Positions 11,844 through 23,324 are shown, counted from the stretch's first letter. The stretch: DNA of 64,000 bases from Laguncularia racemosa (GCA_037954665.1 JBBMOL010000065.1:3720001-3784000); one strand, 5' to 3'. Notes: generated by a model not told the origin, from the letters alone. Translations and numbers: made by a program.

Positions 11844-14229
11844 ATTTCATAGATATATTAAAAATGAAATTTATTCACATACCTCAAAATCAAAGCAACA
11901 ACATCTATTTCACGGCAAAATGAATCTTCCATTTATATCTTTTCAATTTATATCATTAATGAAACAATAATTAAGATTATTTAAAATTTTAAAGAGCTGT
12001 TTTAGTTATCAATACATGTGGTAGGAAAGTATTTATAATTTTTTCCTTTCCCATTCGAACCCAGCTCAAATACCATAAGATAATGCCATAAAATTCTTCC
12101 CTATTTTCTACGGCATAAATGATGCGTGTCAGTAACTCTTAGAGCGATTTTTTGATCTCCGAGTCATCGCCATCGTCAGAGAAAACATTATGTTGATCTA
12201 AAACCAGGCATTTTGACGTGGCATGTCTGGTGAAATCAGAACAAAAGCGTAAAACATTCTCCTATTCCTCGTTGATGGGGGCACCTCGTGTCTAACATGT
12301 ATGAAAATTGAAAACACCAGCTAACGTATTATGGAAAAATTTCAAATGATGTTGTGTATACAGCCAAACAAAAAACGAAAATCCTTTCTTTCTGTACTCT
12401 GCAATTCCGCCGACCATGCAACCATGCATTTATTAGTTGAAACATTGTTCCAAAAATGGGGAAAAAACACAAAGGCAGAGTAGAAATGCTGCACGGTTAC
12501 CTTTTCCCTCTATCTTCATGTGAAATGACGTACCACAACACACATCGAAAACCACTTAGTGATACTTACACTACCTGATTGATTAGTTATTGGTGAGATA
12601 CTAATAAAGTTTTAACACGAAACAAATTTTCAAAATAAGAATAATATATCCGGTATCAAATACCATTACTACTTAGAATTCATCAATATACGTCGTGTTA
12701 TCACCCATCACGTCTCCCTTGAATTATGGAGTTATCTTTTAAGATAGGTTCAGCCGAGCGGTCATGCACCATGCACGTAAGCAAAGAATCGTCAACTAGG
12801 CACGCATTTTCCTTTGGGACCAAACACGAGAATCACTTTTCTGTTCCATCTCTGAGCTTTATCTCTATTGAACATCAAAGCTCTTTGTCAACGGTGTTAG
12901 GTAGTTTCCAACAATGTACACAGTGTTGAAGAGGCTTGGAAATATCGGGAATAATTTTGTGTATTTTCCCATAGTTTGAGTTGATTACACGAAAAAAACA
13001 TGACTTTTTATGAAGAATGGCTTCAATAACTCTGAAGAGTGGCTCGAATGTCTCTTCACATAAATAAAAATTTGATATTTTATGAAGAACGGTTCGAATG
13101 ACTCTAAAACATGGTTTGAACTTTTCATCACAAAAACAAAAACTTGACTTTTTGTAGAAGAGATTTGAATGTCTTTTAAGAGAGATTTGATTGTTTCGCT
13201 AAATCTATAGAATTTTGCATATTGCATCCCGTCGTTTTATAAGTTCCTTGGATTGATGTGTTGTTTCAATTCCTAGAGTTATGTTCTTTCAAAATGGATG
13301 ATTTTGATGAGTTGGTAACTAATCCAAACTCAATTGAATAATCAAAACTAAGTAGTTTTCAACAATCACACCTTTGAAGTGTTGTAGCACATGGAAATTG
13401 AAGAAATGGTGTTTGAATATATACATATTTGTACAGACATTTTTTAAACAAATTTTAGGAACTTTTCTCTAGCAATATTTTTGTATCAACTTAACCAACA
13501 ACACAATCATAACCTTTCAAATATTCTAAAAAATTGTGTGGTCATTAAGAATAAATAATTGATACTTTTGTTCTTGATACTAACTTAGTTATATCTTAGA
13601 TATATGTATATCCTTATCAAACTCCATGTAGAGAGTGTAAAACTATTTGAAGATAGCGATTACATGCCTTTAACTCCTCTTGTTGTTTCCCCTAAAACCT
13701 AGAAAATTTCCAACAAACTGTTATGATTCAAGCTAGACACTACTCCAAAATTACTTAAGCTTGATTGGTTTAGTTTCTATGCAAATCAACTCAAAATTTT
13801 GAGCTAGACTCTAACTTCAATAAGTAGGATTAGATTTCCAGCAAAGTATAGCATAGTGAAAAATAAATTTACAAGCATGATGTATATGCTATGTGCATTG
13901 AGTACAACTTATGAGCTTTTATGTTATATTTTTGTCATGCATAGAACTAAGGGTATGATTTATTGCCTAGTAAGACCAAGTAAGGCTTGAATTACACTCT
14001 TTAAGGCTTTGAATCCATTTATTGATTTTTCTTCTTTGAAAAAAAAAATCTTAAAGAGGGGTAAGCAAAATGCCAAGTGATATAACCATATTGTACATTC
14101 ATAAATATGCATGTGCAAATCCATAATGCATATACAAGCATACTTTTACTAAATAAAACAAACAAATCCAGTTAGGTTATAATTTAGGCATAAAAAACAA
14201 TGCAACCTCAATGTCCTAATGTTTGGAGT
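11844..14229. other. Intergenic region, no supported gene
   Basis: AT-rich. Positions 12999-13200 hold three diverged copies of a roughly 60-bp unit (ttttatgaagaa-gg-tt-gaatg-ctct). The short open frame at 12726-12929 has no recognisable domain or gene context. I see no gene. Confidence 0.5.
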
Positions 14230-14470
14230 AACTCAAACTCTAACAATATAACTAAACAAAAACAAGTCCAAGTGTGCTTGGGTTTCTAATGTCATCCTCA
14301 TAGATATGTAAAAATCAATGTTGTGGATTCCAACACTTTGATTGAACAATTGTGGTGCCAATTGGAAATATGTTGTAGTTCCCATCTTTACCAATTGTTG
14401 CAAGTATATGTCTACCATTAGGTCCCTTTAAGAAACAACCATTTAATTTAACTAATGGATATAGAACTAA
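14230..14470 (-). pseudogene. MULE (Mutator-like) transposase fragment
   Basis: Minus-strand translation reads PLVKLNGCFLKGPNGRHI, then LATIGKDGNYNIFPIGTTIV, a stop, and a weak FLHIYEDDI. This is the MULE transposase core, usually Leu-Asp-Gly-x-Phe-Leu-Lys-Gly-x-x-x-Gly-x-Leu-Leu-x-Ala-x-Gly-x-Asp-x-Asn-x-x-x-Phe-Pro. The first catalytic Asp, normally in the LDG motif, is Asn here. Only about 70 codons survive and the rest of the protein is absent. Confidence 0.7.
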
Positions 14471-15444
14471 CAAAAAAAAAAGATAATTAAACAAATGAAA
14501 GAAATGAAACTTTAGTCATAAATATAGAACTATTGCTTGAAGAAATCCAAGAAATATGAGTATGATTCAATGATGAGAGAAATTTAGGCAACTAAAACAT
14601 AAATTAGCAAGTAATGGTTTATAGAAGCAAAATCAATAGTTTCACCAATTGCCCATAGATTAATTTGGGATATGAAAGTCTAAAATGCCATTAGCCATTG
14701 TTCATGAAAGAAAAATACAAATGTTTTATGAATTAACAAAAAAAAAAAGGGGCTAAGAGATGTAATTTCTCACAAAAGTTCAATTAATGTTTCATTATAC
14801 AAATATTTTAAGAACAAGAGACATGAGAAAGGAGAAAAGGGCTAACTTATCATTTGTTCAAGTAGTGAGGAGGAGAAAAGAGAACATTCATGACTTTTGT
14901 GTTTTGTTGCACTTCAGTAAGCAAGCTTCCACTACAATTTGGGTTTATGCTCTATGATTGTAGTGAGAAGGTAAAGGCACTTTAGGTTTTCAATTGAATT
15001 GCAATTTGAGGCTTAGGGTTATTTAGCATGTTATGCATTTGATTGGGGGGTTAAGGTTTTTCATAAGTGAATTCTTGTGTTTGATGGAGAAGGGGAGAAT
15101 CTTTTTTGGAGTACTACTTAACAAGTACCCCTCACGTGATATAGTTAAGGATAATATGGATATGATATAATAAAGTTAAATATAGTTAACTAGTTTGTCA
15201 AAAAAAAAAGTAAAAAGAAAAAAGAAAAAAAGAATGAAAAAAAAGGAAAGAAACAATTGTTTGCAAAAAAACATAAAAACATAGTTTGGTTTGTGTAACT
15301 TTCTCTAAATTCTTTTATTTTACCAAAGTAATAACATAAAAAAAAAGATATTTTCTAGATGATAATATTAATTACAACAATAGCAACAGCAACATCACCA
15401 CTACCAACATCAATAATAACAAAAGTGATTTGAAATAATGAATG
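14471..15444. other. Intergenic region, no supported gene
   Basis: AT-rich, with A-rich purine runs near 15200-15250 and no recognisable coding. This is where the missing end of the left Tat-1 LTR should lie, but it does not resemble 32039-32880, so that LTR end is deleted or replaced. Confidence 0.5.
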
Positions 15445-16199
15445 AGTACTATATGCATTACTGGTTCGAACCCAGGTGCAGTAGAGGATGGTGACTGGAG
15501 TGGTAGCCAGTGGTGATAAAGAAAAAAAAAATCAAAAGGCTGTAGTGGTGTTTGATGTAGATGGTGTTGGTGGTGGCTTAGGTTGAAGATGGAATGGGTA
15601 AGCTAATGGTGGATGAATTCAGATGTTTCGCGATGGGAAAGTAGAGAGAGAGAGTTTTGCTAGAAAACTTCTAGAAAGTGAAAGCTTTGCTAGAGAAAAA
15701 AAAAACAAAAGGGAAGGGTTTTTTTTTTTTTTTGTAGGAATGGTTTTCTTTCGACCTTTTCAAAGTAGAATAGGGGCTTTATTTATAGGCAAATATGGGT
15801 TGGAACATGTGGGAGAGAAGAAAAGCCTAAGGTCAAAGATTTTTTATATTATGGATACATTTTATATTTTAATTTCTTCGTAATTAATGTTTTTATTGCA
15901 CTTTTAATTTGATTTTGAAAGCATTTGTTTCTTGAATTGTGTCTTTTAATCTTTTGTAAGCTTTAAAACATCAAAAGAAAAAAAAATTTGAGCTTCACAT
16001 AGTTTCTAAGTGGATAGGTTAGAGGTAGAAGACGATGAAAATGTAAGATCAACCCACATTTTTCATTGTGACAAAATTACAGAAAAAGGAAAACATCGGT
16101 TAAACCCACATTTTCCATTGTAACAAAAAATACAAAAAGAAGAAAATGTGGGTTCAATCTACGTTTTTTATCGAGGAAAAAAATCTCGTGCATTTGCGC

Positions 16200-16273
16200 A
16201 AGCAAGGATTTGAACCAATGTCTAGGCAGAAACTGCATATGTGTACTTTCCATTAAGCCACTGGTTCGTGCCT
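16200..16273 (-). other. tRNA-like module A in the Tat-1 LTR (Pol III A and B boxes)
   Basis: On the minus strand, TGGCTTAATGG (16260-16250) fits the A-box consensus TRGYNNANNNG and GTTCAAATC (16215-16207) fits the B-box consensus GWTCRANNC. The two start points are 45 bp apart, tRNA spacing. The acceptor stem does not pair, so it is not a working tRNA gene. The matching block in the other LTR (about 33620-33710) has lost both consensus boxes. Confidence 0.6.
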
Positions 16274-16344
16274 CAATATTTTACGCAACTAAATTGTATT
16301 TATTCCCACTTTTCTGTTAGGAAAAAAAAAATTGTGCGCGTTTT

Positions 16345-16422
16345 TCACGAATGGGGAATTGAACCCCAATCTCTTGAAAGTTACATGTGTGTGTTTTCCA
16401 ATAGGCCATTGGCTGGTGCCTT
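16345..16422 (-). other. tRNA-like module B in the Tat-1 LTR (Pol III A and B boxes)
   Basis: On the minus strand, TGGCCTATTGG (16408-16398) fits the A box and GTTCAATTC (16364-16356) fits the B box, 44 bp apart. The B box sits in a perfect T-arm: TGGGG, loop TTCAATT, CCCCA. It is a diverged duplicate of module A: both begin GGCAC(G/C)A and share CAATGGC/CAGTGGC and TTGGAAA/ATGGAAA. The acceptor stem is poor. The copy in the right LTR (about 33780-33860) is decayed. Confidence 0.65.
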
Positions 16423-16538
16423 GACTATATAATGCAAATAAATTGCATTTATTCTAATTTTTTTTTATTCATTTGTTTTACAAAAATAATATAAATAAAT
16501 AAATAAAATAAAGATGAAGTAAAAATGGTATGCCTATA

Positions 16539-16551
16539 GCCCTCCCTCTTT
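16539..16551 (-). other. Tat-1 polypurine tract
   Basis: The minus strand reads AAAGAGGGAGGGC directly before the 3' LTR, the expected place and composition for plus-strand priming. Tat-2 has the similar ACAAAGAGGGGTAG before its 3' LTR. Confidence 0.7.
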
Positions 16552-16664
16552 ATGTTGAAGTTTAAGGCAAATTTTACTGCAAAGACCAAAGAGATACATC
16601 ATTTTTTCCTAAAAGTGTATTCTAAAGAGCTATAGAAATATTTCAATGAACTAACAAGAGATGT

Positions 16665-17255
16665 TTGGGATGGTGTTTTATGGGTTGACTACTTTATATT
16701 GGGAAATGTCCTTACAGACTTATAACCCTAAAAGATGAATTTTAGGATAGTAACCCTATGGGTTGACTAATTTTTATGAGAAAGCGTCTATTACAAATTG
16801 GTAACCTTAAGAAAAAATGAATCTTAGAATAGTGCTCCTGTAGCCTAACTAATTTGCATGAGAAAGCGTTTATTATAAACTAGTAACTCTAAGAAAAGAT
16901 GAATTTTAGGAAAGTGCCCCTGTGGGCTAACTAATTTGTATGGGAAAGCTTCTATTACAAACTAATAACCCTAAGGAAAGCGGAATATTGGGATAGTACC
17001 CCTATAGGCTAACTAATTTAGATGGGAAAGTATCTATTACAAATTAGCAACTCTAAAAATGATTTTTTAGGAAAGTGTCCCTATTGACTGACTACTTTTT
17101 GCGGAAAAGTGTCTATTACAGATTAATAACCCTAAGAAAAGAGAAATTTTAGGAAAGTATCTTTGTAAGTTGACTAATTTTTATGGGAAGTATTTATTAT
17201 AGACTAGCAACCCCAAAAATGAATTTTAGGAAAATGCGCTTGTAGGTTGATTATC
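16665..17255 (-). repeat. Tandem repeat of about 82 bp in the Tat-1 3' UTR
   Basis: About seven imperfect copies. On the minus strand each has a core of the form GTTAGCCCACAGGGGCACTT, followed by a cctaaaattcat block and a block with 'taatagacgctttcccat'. It lies between integrase and the polypurine tract, where Tat/Ogre elements are known to carry variable tandem repeats. The core is shared with the repeats of Tat-2. Confidence 0.8.
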
Positions 17256-17869
17256 TAAAGGTGTGTTTAAAATCTTACTACTCATGCATGACATATTTTA
17301 ATAGTGAAGAATTTTACCTAGTTTTGTAGATGGCATCTAAACAATGAACTCTTTCTTGAATTTCAATGCACCTATTTACTTGTCTCCATCTTGAATCAAC
17401 TCCTTCCATTGTTGGACGAACTATGCTTGTTGTGATATTCACTTTCATTATAGAATTTCAACTCTTCAAATTCATTTTGCTCAAATTTATCTTTGCTCTC
17501 GTTATTTGGGACTCTTACATGAAATAGCAAATAAAACTCCTTTTCAAAAAAGGCGAAACCATGAGGAGTATTTGAAGAGTTTTCATTATTCATCATTATT
17601 TTATTCCTCATAGCTTCTCTCATATTTGAGTGTATAAGGCAAAACAAGAGTAAAGGAAAAAGAAACTTATTGATGAGGAGGGAGATGATCGATCTAATGA
17701 TCATCAAGGATATCAACTTTATGTGTAGATGGCAAAAATTAAACCATAGAGACCAATGATATTTTCAATAAACTCAAGCAAGATTCCATTGATTTATCTA
17801 GGATAGAACATTTTAACAACATCAGAATTTATAGGGTTCTTTAAATCTAGATCATCTATATGTGACAAA
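17256..17869 (-). other. Tat-1 3' untranslated region
   Basis: Lies between the integrase end and the tandem repeats. The 106-codon open frame at 17396-17716 shows no known domain and no equivalent in Tat-2, so I do not call it. Confidence 0.5.
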
Positions 17870-19373
17870 ATTAATGCCCTCTAGATAACACTCACTTTAT
17901 AAAATATGGCCCCTCATACTTAGGAGTAAACTTTTCTTTAGGATCTTGTATATTTTAGATGATCTTCCTTAAAACTAAGTTACCCTCCTTAAAACTTCGA
18001 GGTTGCACTTTTTAATTAAAGGCTCTAGTGATTCTTTGTTGGTAACATTGACCATGGCCTAATTTTACTAACCTCTTTTCATCAATTAGGTTCAATTGGT
18101 CAACCTGCTTTTTCACCCAATCAGCTTCATCCAGTTGAGTTTTTGACAATACTTTAAGTGATGAAATTTCAACTTCAACTGGTAATACCACTTCAATACC
18201 ATATACCAAAGAGTAAGGGATAGCTCCCATTAATGTTCTGATGGAGGTCTGATAAGCCATTAGTGCAAATGGTAACATCTCATGCCAATTTTTATAAGTA
18301 ACAACCATATTTTTAATAATCTGTTTGATATATTTATTGGCCGCTTCTATAACTCCATTCATTTGTAGTCGATATGGAGTGAAATTCTTGTGATTGATTC
18401 CAAAATGTTGACACAATTTTTTCATAAGTTTGTCGTTAAGGTTCGTTCCATTATCTGTAATAATTGACTTGAGAAATCTATATCAAGCAATAATGTTTGT
18501 TTTGATGAATTTGGCCACTACTCCTTTGGTAACATTAGTATATGAGGAAGCTTTGACCTATTTGGTAAAATAGTTTATTGCCACTAATATGAATTGATGA
18601 CCATTGGATTCTTTTAGAGTAATTGGTCCAATTACATCTAAACTCTACATAGAGAATAGCCATCGTGAAAAAAAAGTGCATGAAGTTCCTAAGGAGGGGC
18701 ATTTATTTTATTGGCATAAATTTTGGTGTGGATGATAACATCTTACATGTTTGATGCAATCAACTTCCATAGTTAACCAGTAGTAATCCAATCTCGTGAT
18801 CGTTTTGGCCAACATGTAGCCGTTCATGTGAGGACTATATATTCCTTCATGTACATCTTTCATAAGGGTGTCTGTTTCTTTCTCATCCATACATCTTAAT
18901 AATGTGCTGTTAAATGATTGCCTACCACTTAAAAAAAAAAAAAAACTCACCAATCTTCTGAGCAATTTTTTGTCTTTCTTGTCAACCTTTTCTAGATACC
19001 TTCCTTCTTGAAGTAAGGTCATGATGTCATGATACAAAGGCTTATCATCTTGCATTCCTTCAACAGCTAAACAAAAAGCTAGTTTATCTTCAATCTTAAT
19101 CTTGAGATGTTAGATTTTTACCCCTTCTGCTATTTGAGATAAAGATGCTAATGTAGTCAAAGTATCGGCAAACTAATTTTGCATCCTTAGTATATATGTG
19201 AATGTGATCTCTCCAAACCTCCCTATTAATCGTGACAAGTGCTAGTGATAAGGTACCAATTTTGGATCCTTCATCTTATATTCTCCTCAAGTTTAACAAA
19301 TGATGAGTGAGGAGTCCCTATACACTTCTAATTCATGAATTCCCATATCCAAGGCTATTTTGAGACCTATAAT
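17870..19373 (-). pseudogene. Tat-1 second RNase H (end) and integrase
   Basis: From right to left on the minus strand: RNase H residues IHELEVYRDSSLIIC (19350-19290), a linker with DDKPLYHDIMTLLQEGRYLE, the integrase zinc region (KDVHEGIYSPHMNGYMLA, then YYWLTM; the final Cys pair is disturbed), a very decayed catalytic core (18430-18700), then NFTPYRLQMNGVIEAANKYI with the catalytic Glu region, and a C-terminal region ending near 17870. Stops and frameshifts are frequent. The upstream part of this RNase H is at 24535-24720, beyond the nested element. Confidence 0.8.
19369..19373. other. Target-site duplication, left copy (ATAAT)
   Basis: Identical to 24535-24539 on the other side of the nested element. 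Confidence 0.9.
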
Positions 19374-20593
19374 TAATAGGAATCAAAATCCGACAAGACC
19401 TATCATTAAGGTAAGAACCAAAGGATTTCGAATATTGGCGATGAGGGCCTATTTTGAGCACATCGACCTTGGAATTATTTGTTTACTAACCTCTTTTCTC
19501 TTATTCATGTATTGTATATTCCAATAGGCACACTTATCATGCTTTACAGAGCGATGGACAAACTCACTAAGACTTAGCTTGTGGGTTATCCATGGACCGA
19601 CCTAAACCAGCGATGAGCTGGGCCGACGAATCCAATGGAATAGCTAGCATGATGAAGATTATTTTTATTTATAATTATTTCTTTGGACTATTTATGTTGT
19701 AATCTTTCTTTTAGGACACTTCCATTTGCTTGTAATTGTCTTTTAGGACCGACCACCCTAAAAGTGGCATAGTTTTAATTTTGTAAACTTTTTAACCCTA
19801 AAGGGAGAAAGTATAAATACTTACTTAAGTAGGGTTTTTAGGGGAGAACTTTTAGAATATACACTTCACTTTTTCATGAGAGAATTAGGGTTCTTCCTTA
19901 GTTCAATTCCTCTTATCAATTTCAATCCCAAGAGTTGAAATTGTGGTGAGTGTAACAAGGAGAAATTGTGAGTTATATCAATTTCTATTTGTTGTGTTTC
20001 TTTTCTTCTCTAGTGAGTCATATCTAGGGTTGGATTGAAGTTTTCTTGGTCAGATTTGATTGCATTTGTAATCAAATTCTTATTTCTAATTGATTGGTTT
20101 TAGCCTTGGTTTTTAACCTTCAATTTAGCCTCATTTGAACCGTTAATCATTTTGTGTGGGAAGTGGATCACAGAATTGAATCTAGTTGTTCTTGTGTATT
20201 TTTCACGTAGATGTATTAGTGATTAGTGTTATATTGGAGGAAATCATCTTTGTGGAATTGTAATTGCAACTTTGAGCATTCGGTTCTCTTTGCATCTTCA
20301 CTAGGGTTCACGCAATTTATAGTTACTTGAACCGAGATTGGTTTAGTGCAATTGAGGTTGATTATTTGTTCCAATTGCATGTGCTTAACACCTAATTTAG
20401 GCACATCATATTTGGTATCAGAACTATATCATATTTTGATTTAAGATTGACTACACCATTGTTTGAATAATTGGTTACAAGTAGTGAAGAATTGACACCA
20501 TTATTCATGTGATTGGAAGCTAGTTTAATTGACATTGTTTGTTTGTCTTTCAAATTAGTTTCACTTGTGCTTAATCCCTTTTTAGGCACATCA
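19374..20593 (+). repeat. 5' LTR of the nested element
   Basis: 1220 bp, starting TAATAGGAATC (TG decayed to TA) and ending CACATCA. A TATA box, TATAAATA, is at 19812-19819. It keeps a segment at about 20413-20436 that the 3' LTR has lost. Confidence 0.92.
20399..20424 (+). other. LTR-end and primer-binding-site copy embedded in the 5' LTR
   Basis: AGGCACATCA (20399-20408), the same 10 bp that ends the LTR, is followed 4 bp later by TGGTATCAGAAC, a better match to the plant initiator-Met primer site (TGGTATCAGAGC) than the real site at 20599. It looks like an earlier LTR terminus with its primer site now inside a longer LTR. Confidence 0.7.
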
Positions 20594-20598
20594 TAATT

Positions 20599-20610
20599 TG
20601 GTACTAGAGC
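20599..20610 (+). other. Primer-binding site of the nested element
   Basis: TGGTACTAGAGC lies 5 bp after the LTR end and differs at two bases from the initiator-Met primer site TGGTATCAGAGC. Confidence 0.8.
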
Positions 20611-22276
20611 TTGAGGTTGTGAGAAGGGATTGATTGCAACTTGAATTCGAAAGTTAGGGAATTGTTGAATAGCATATTGATTTGAATTTGCTTGACGTGA
20701 AGCTTGAATTGTCTAATTGTGTTGTTGAGGAGTTGTAGTTGCTGCTTGTTATTGTAGACGTGGGGCAATTGTGAATCCTTATCATTTTGTTGTTAACGTG
20801 AGCTTGAAAGGAAAAGTAAGAAGTTTATTTCCTAGTGTTTGATTGTGGAATTGGAAATACAATAATTTGTGGTAAAAAGATAAGTATGACTTTTGTTGAT
20901 TTCGGAATTAAGGAGAATATTTTACCATTTTCAGATTTGAAGTGTGTGGAAGGATAAGCATCCATTTGAAATTTAAATACCTTCTTTAAGTTTAAAGAAA
21001 TCCATTGAGTAGCATTGAATAAGTGTTATTTGAATTTGAATTTTTTTTACCATTTGTGGAGAAGGTTGCATTTAGTGGAGTGATTTCAAATTTGAATTTT
21101 GTTGTTGCCATTGCTTGTGGTTTTTAGTGTGAATTAGAGTTGTGTAGTGGCAAGGAAGTGTATACTTTGAAGTATTGTGTGTTTGTTGTATTGGGGAGGT
21201 TGTGCACTGTGGTTGTTTTTGTGTAGAGTTGTGTTTGTAAAAATTTAGTGATTTGTTGTGTGTGTAAGAGTGGGTGGCGATGTGACTTGTTGTGTGTGTA
21301 AGTGTAGGTGGCAGTGTGAATTTGTGGAAGTTGTGTGGAGTAAGGTGCTACACATTGAGGCTAAAGTGTGAAAGTGTAGTGCATGGATAGCAAACCATAA
21401 AAGGGAAGAGTGGTGTTTCAATTGTAAAGTGGAATTGTGTAGTGTGTGTTTTTAGAAAAGGTGGAGGAATTACAATTGTCATTTTCAGATTTGAAATTAG
21501 AATTGAAGTGTACATTAAGAAGTTGATTTGAAATTTCAAAACACACATTAAGTCATAGTTAATTGTGTATCATTTGAATTTGAAATAGCTTCTTACCATT
21601 TGTGGAATCTTACACTTATTGAGCTCATTTTGAATTTGAAATTTGAGTTGCCTTTGTTGTTGAAGTTGCGGTTTGAAACTTGAATAGAAGTGGAGAAGTT
21701 GAGGTGTAGAAGAGTGTATATGTGTGTGCTGCAACGTGTGTAAAAGGTGTGTGTGTGAGGTGTTGTGTTTTGTAAAATTTAGTGAAAAGTATATGCATTT
21801 GGCGTGGGTTTTGGTGTGTGTAATATAGAGAATTGTTGTTGGTGGCATGAATTGGTGGAACCCTGAGCAAAGGAGTTTTGTGGCAGTGAGTTGTGTATTT
21901 TGTGCTTGTGTTTAAGTGCTACCCATTGTGAAGTTAATTAGTGTGAAACCAAAGCAAGAAAAGGAAAATTGAGTAGTGAAATTTGAATTTAAACAAAACA
22001 ATTAAAGTGTGAAAGTAATTGAACTAATTACTTAACACTTGTGGGTGAATTTAATTTTTAGCTACTTAGAAATAATTATGTGTACTTCATTTATTTAACT
22101 TTACTTGAAGTACCAAGAATTATTTATTTGTGCTTCTCACTTGACTTTATTTGAAGTAACAATAAACATTTCTTGTATTGGTTGAGTGTGAGCACCGTGG
22201 GTATGTAAGGGTATGTAAGGGTTTGTTGCCATGGTGTAGTGAAGTGTATTGTGGTTGTTGAAGTTAGTAAGTAAAA
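20611..22276 (+). other. Non-coding internal region of the nested element
   Basis: GT-rich plus strand with internal near-repeats (for example the 'agatttgaa-t-gaa-gtgt' blocks near 20930 and 21487, and 'gttgtgtgtgtaagtg' near 21254 and 21288). No gag or zinc knuckle is visible. The AC-rich open frames on the minus strand at 21570-21870 follow from this composition. Confidence 0.6.
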
Positions 22277-22762
22277 ATGTCAAGTGAGTTGTATTTTTCT
22301 AATAACATATTGTGTCGGGACATGACTTCTTTTCCAACCATTGATGAGGGACAAAGAGAAAACTTGTTCCATACTTCTTGTAGGGTACAAGGAAACTTGT
22401 GCATAATCATTATTGATAGTGGTAGTTGTACTAATGTTGTAGCTGCATCATTAGTATCGAAGTTGAAACTTGAAACTATCCCTCATCCCGAACCCCATAC
22501 ATTACATTGGTTGAACGATTAAGATGGTCTTTGTGTGACCCAAAGGGCTAGGGTACCCTTCAGTATAGGGGACAAGTACTGTGATGAGCTTGAATGTAAT
22601 ATTCTTCCTATTTATACATCCCATATATTGCTCGGCAGGCCATGGTTATATGATAGGCAGGTCTTACATGATAACTTCAGAAATACATATGTATTCCAAA
22701 AAGAGGGTAAACACATCATTCTGAATTCAATGTCACCTTTGGAGGTCCGAAAGGTTCAGTAA
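22277..22762 (+). pseudogene. Gypsy-type aspartic protease
   Basis: A frame of about 160 codons interrupted by one TAA (22520-22522). It reads QRENLFHTSCRVQGNL, the active-site turn IIIDSGSCTNVVAASLV, then HTLHWLND, the stop, and VPFSIGDKYCDELECN with HILLGRPWLYDRQVLHD. This is the protease of plant gypsy polyproteins with the catalytic Asp-Ser-Gly intact. In full elements RT follows about 100 codons later; here it does not. The start is an ATG, but the family protease is part of a longer polyprotein, so the natural start is uncertain. Confidence 0.85.
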
Positions 22763-23324
22763 CAGATCTATAGACCATCAGAGATTCCTGAGAATCATAA
22801 CCACATGAACAAACCTTCAGAGGAGCAAATTGTGCAGAAGCAGACATGCCAACTTTCAGAGGTTCCTAAGGATCCTAGTTACATGAGCTAACATATAGAG
22901 GACAACACTTGTCAGACATAGACATGCCAACCATTAGAGGTTCCTAAGGGTCATGGTCAGATGAACCAACCACCAAAGGACCAAACTATTCAGAGGCAAT
23001 TGTGTCTACTTTCAGAGGTTTCAAAGGACCATGAGTAGTTATGCCAACTATTAAAGGGCCATGAGGGTCAACGACATACAGATGAGTTAGAAAAAGAGGA
23101 AACAAAATCAGTGGAATGGGTTGAGACAGGGGAAACCTCAGTGGATAATGAGTCATTATTTATGTTGCAGATGAGATATATCATAGAAATGGAGGAGAGA
23201 AAATAATCACATCCTATGGTATTTCAGATATTGGGATTCTACAAAGATACTTCTTCAGATAGATTGCTAAGAGAAAACAAAGTCTCTACTGCATTTTATC
23301 TGCCAGATTTGAGGATAAATCTTT
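22763..23324 (+). pseudogene. Protease-distal linker fused to the polyprotein C-terminal tail
   Basis: A repetitive stretch (three or four copies of 'tcagaggttcctaagga' with 'atgaaccaac') leads to YLPDLRINLFEA, a stop, and then PIRPIIRARTKRF running into the LTR. The last motifs match the extreme C-terminus of gypsy pol (Leu-Arg-x-Asn-x-Phe, then Thr-Arg-Ala-Arg-Ala-Lys). Thus the protease joins the pol tail with about 3 kb of pol missing between. Confidence 0.6.

Larger units (their letters stand above)
15445..16538 (-). repeat. Tat-1 3' LTR (truncated)
   Basis: Homologous to 32890-33966 throughout (for example 'gttcgaacccaggtgcagt', the gagagaga-ttttg block and two tRNA-like blocks). On the minus strand it starts TATAGGCATACCATT where the other LTR starts TGTAGACACACCATT, so its TG has decayed. 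About 850 bp at the U5 side is missing. A T-arm-like CTGGTTCGAACCCAG lies near 15463 on the plus strand. Confidence 0.8.

Noticed and set aside
12726..12929. 67-codon plus-strand frame with ordinary composition
   Set aside because: No domain, promoter or neighbouring exon could be tied to it.
16200..16422. Functional tRNA genes in the Tat-1 LTR
   Set aside because: A and B boxes and one T-arm are present, but acceptor stems do not pair and no anticodon arm is convincing, so these are tRNA-like only.
17396..17716. 106-codon minus-strand frame in the Tat-1 3' UTR
   Set aside because: It has the right strand and position for an extra ORF but no counterpart in Tat-2 and no recognisable domain.
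21570..21870. Two overlapping minus-strand open frames rich in His and Thr
   Set aside because: They arise from a GT-rich plus strand inside the nested non-autonomous element and have no domain.
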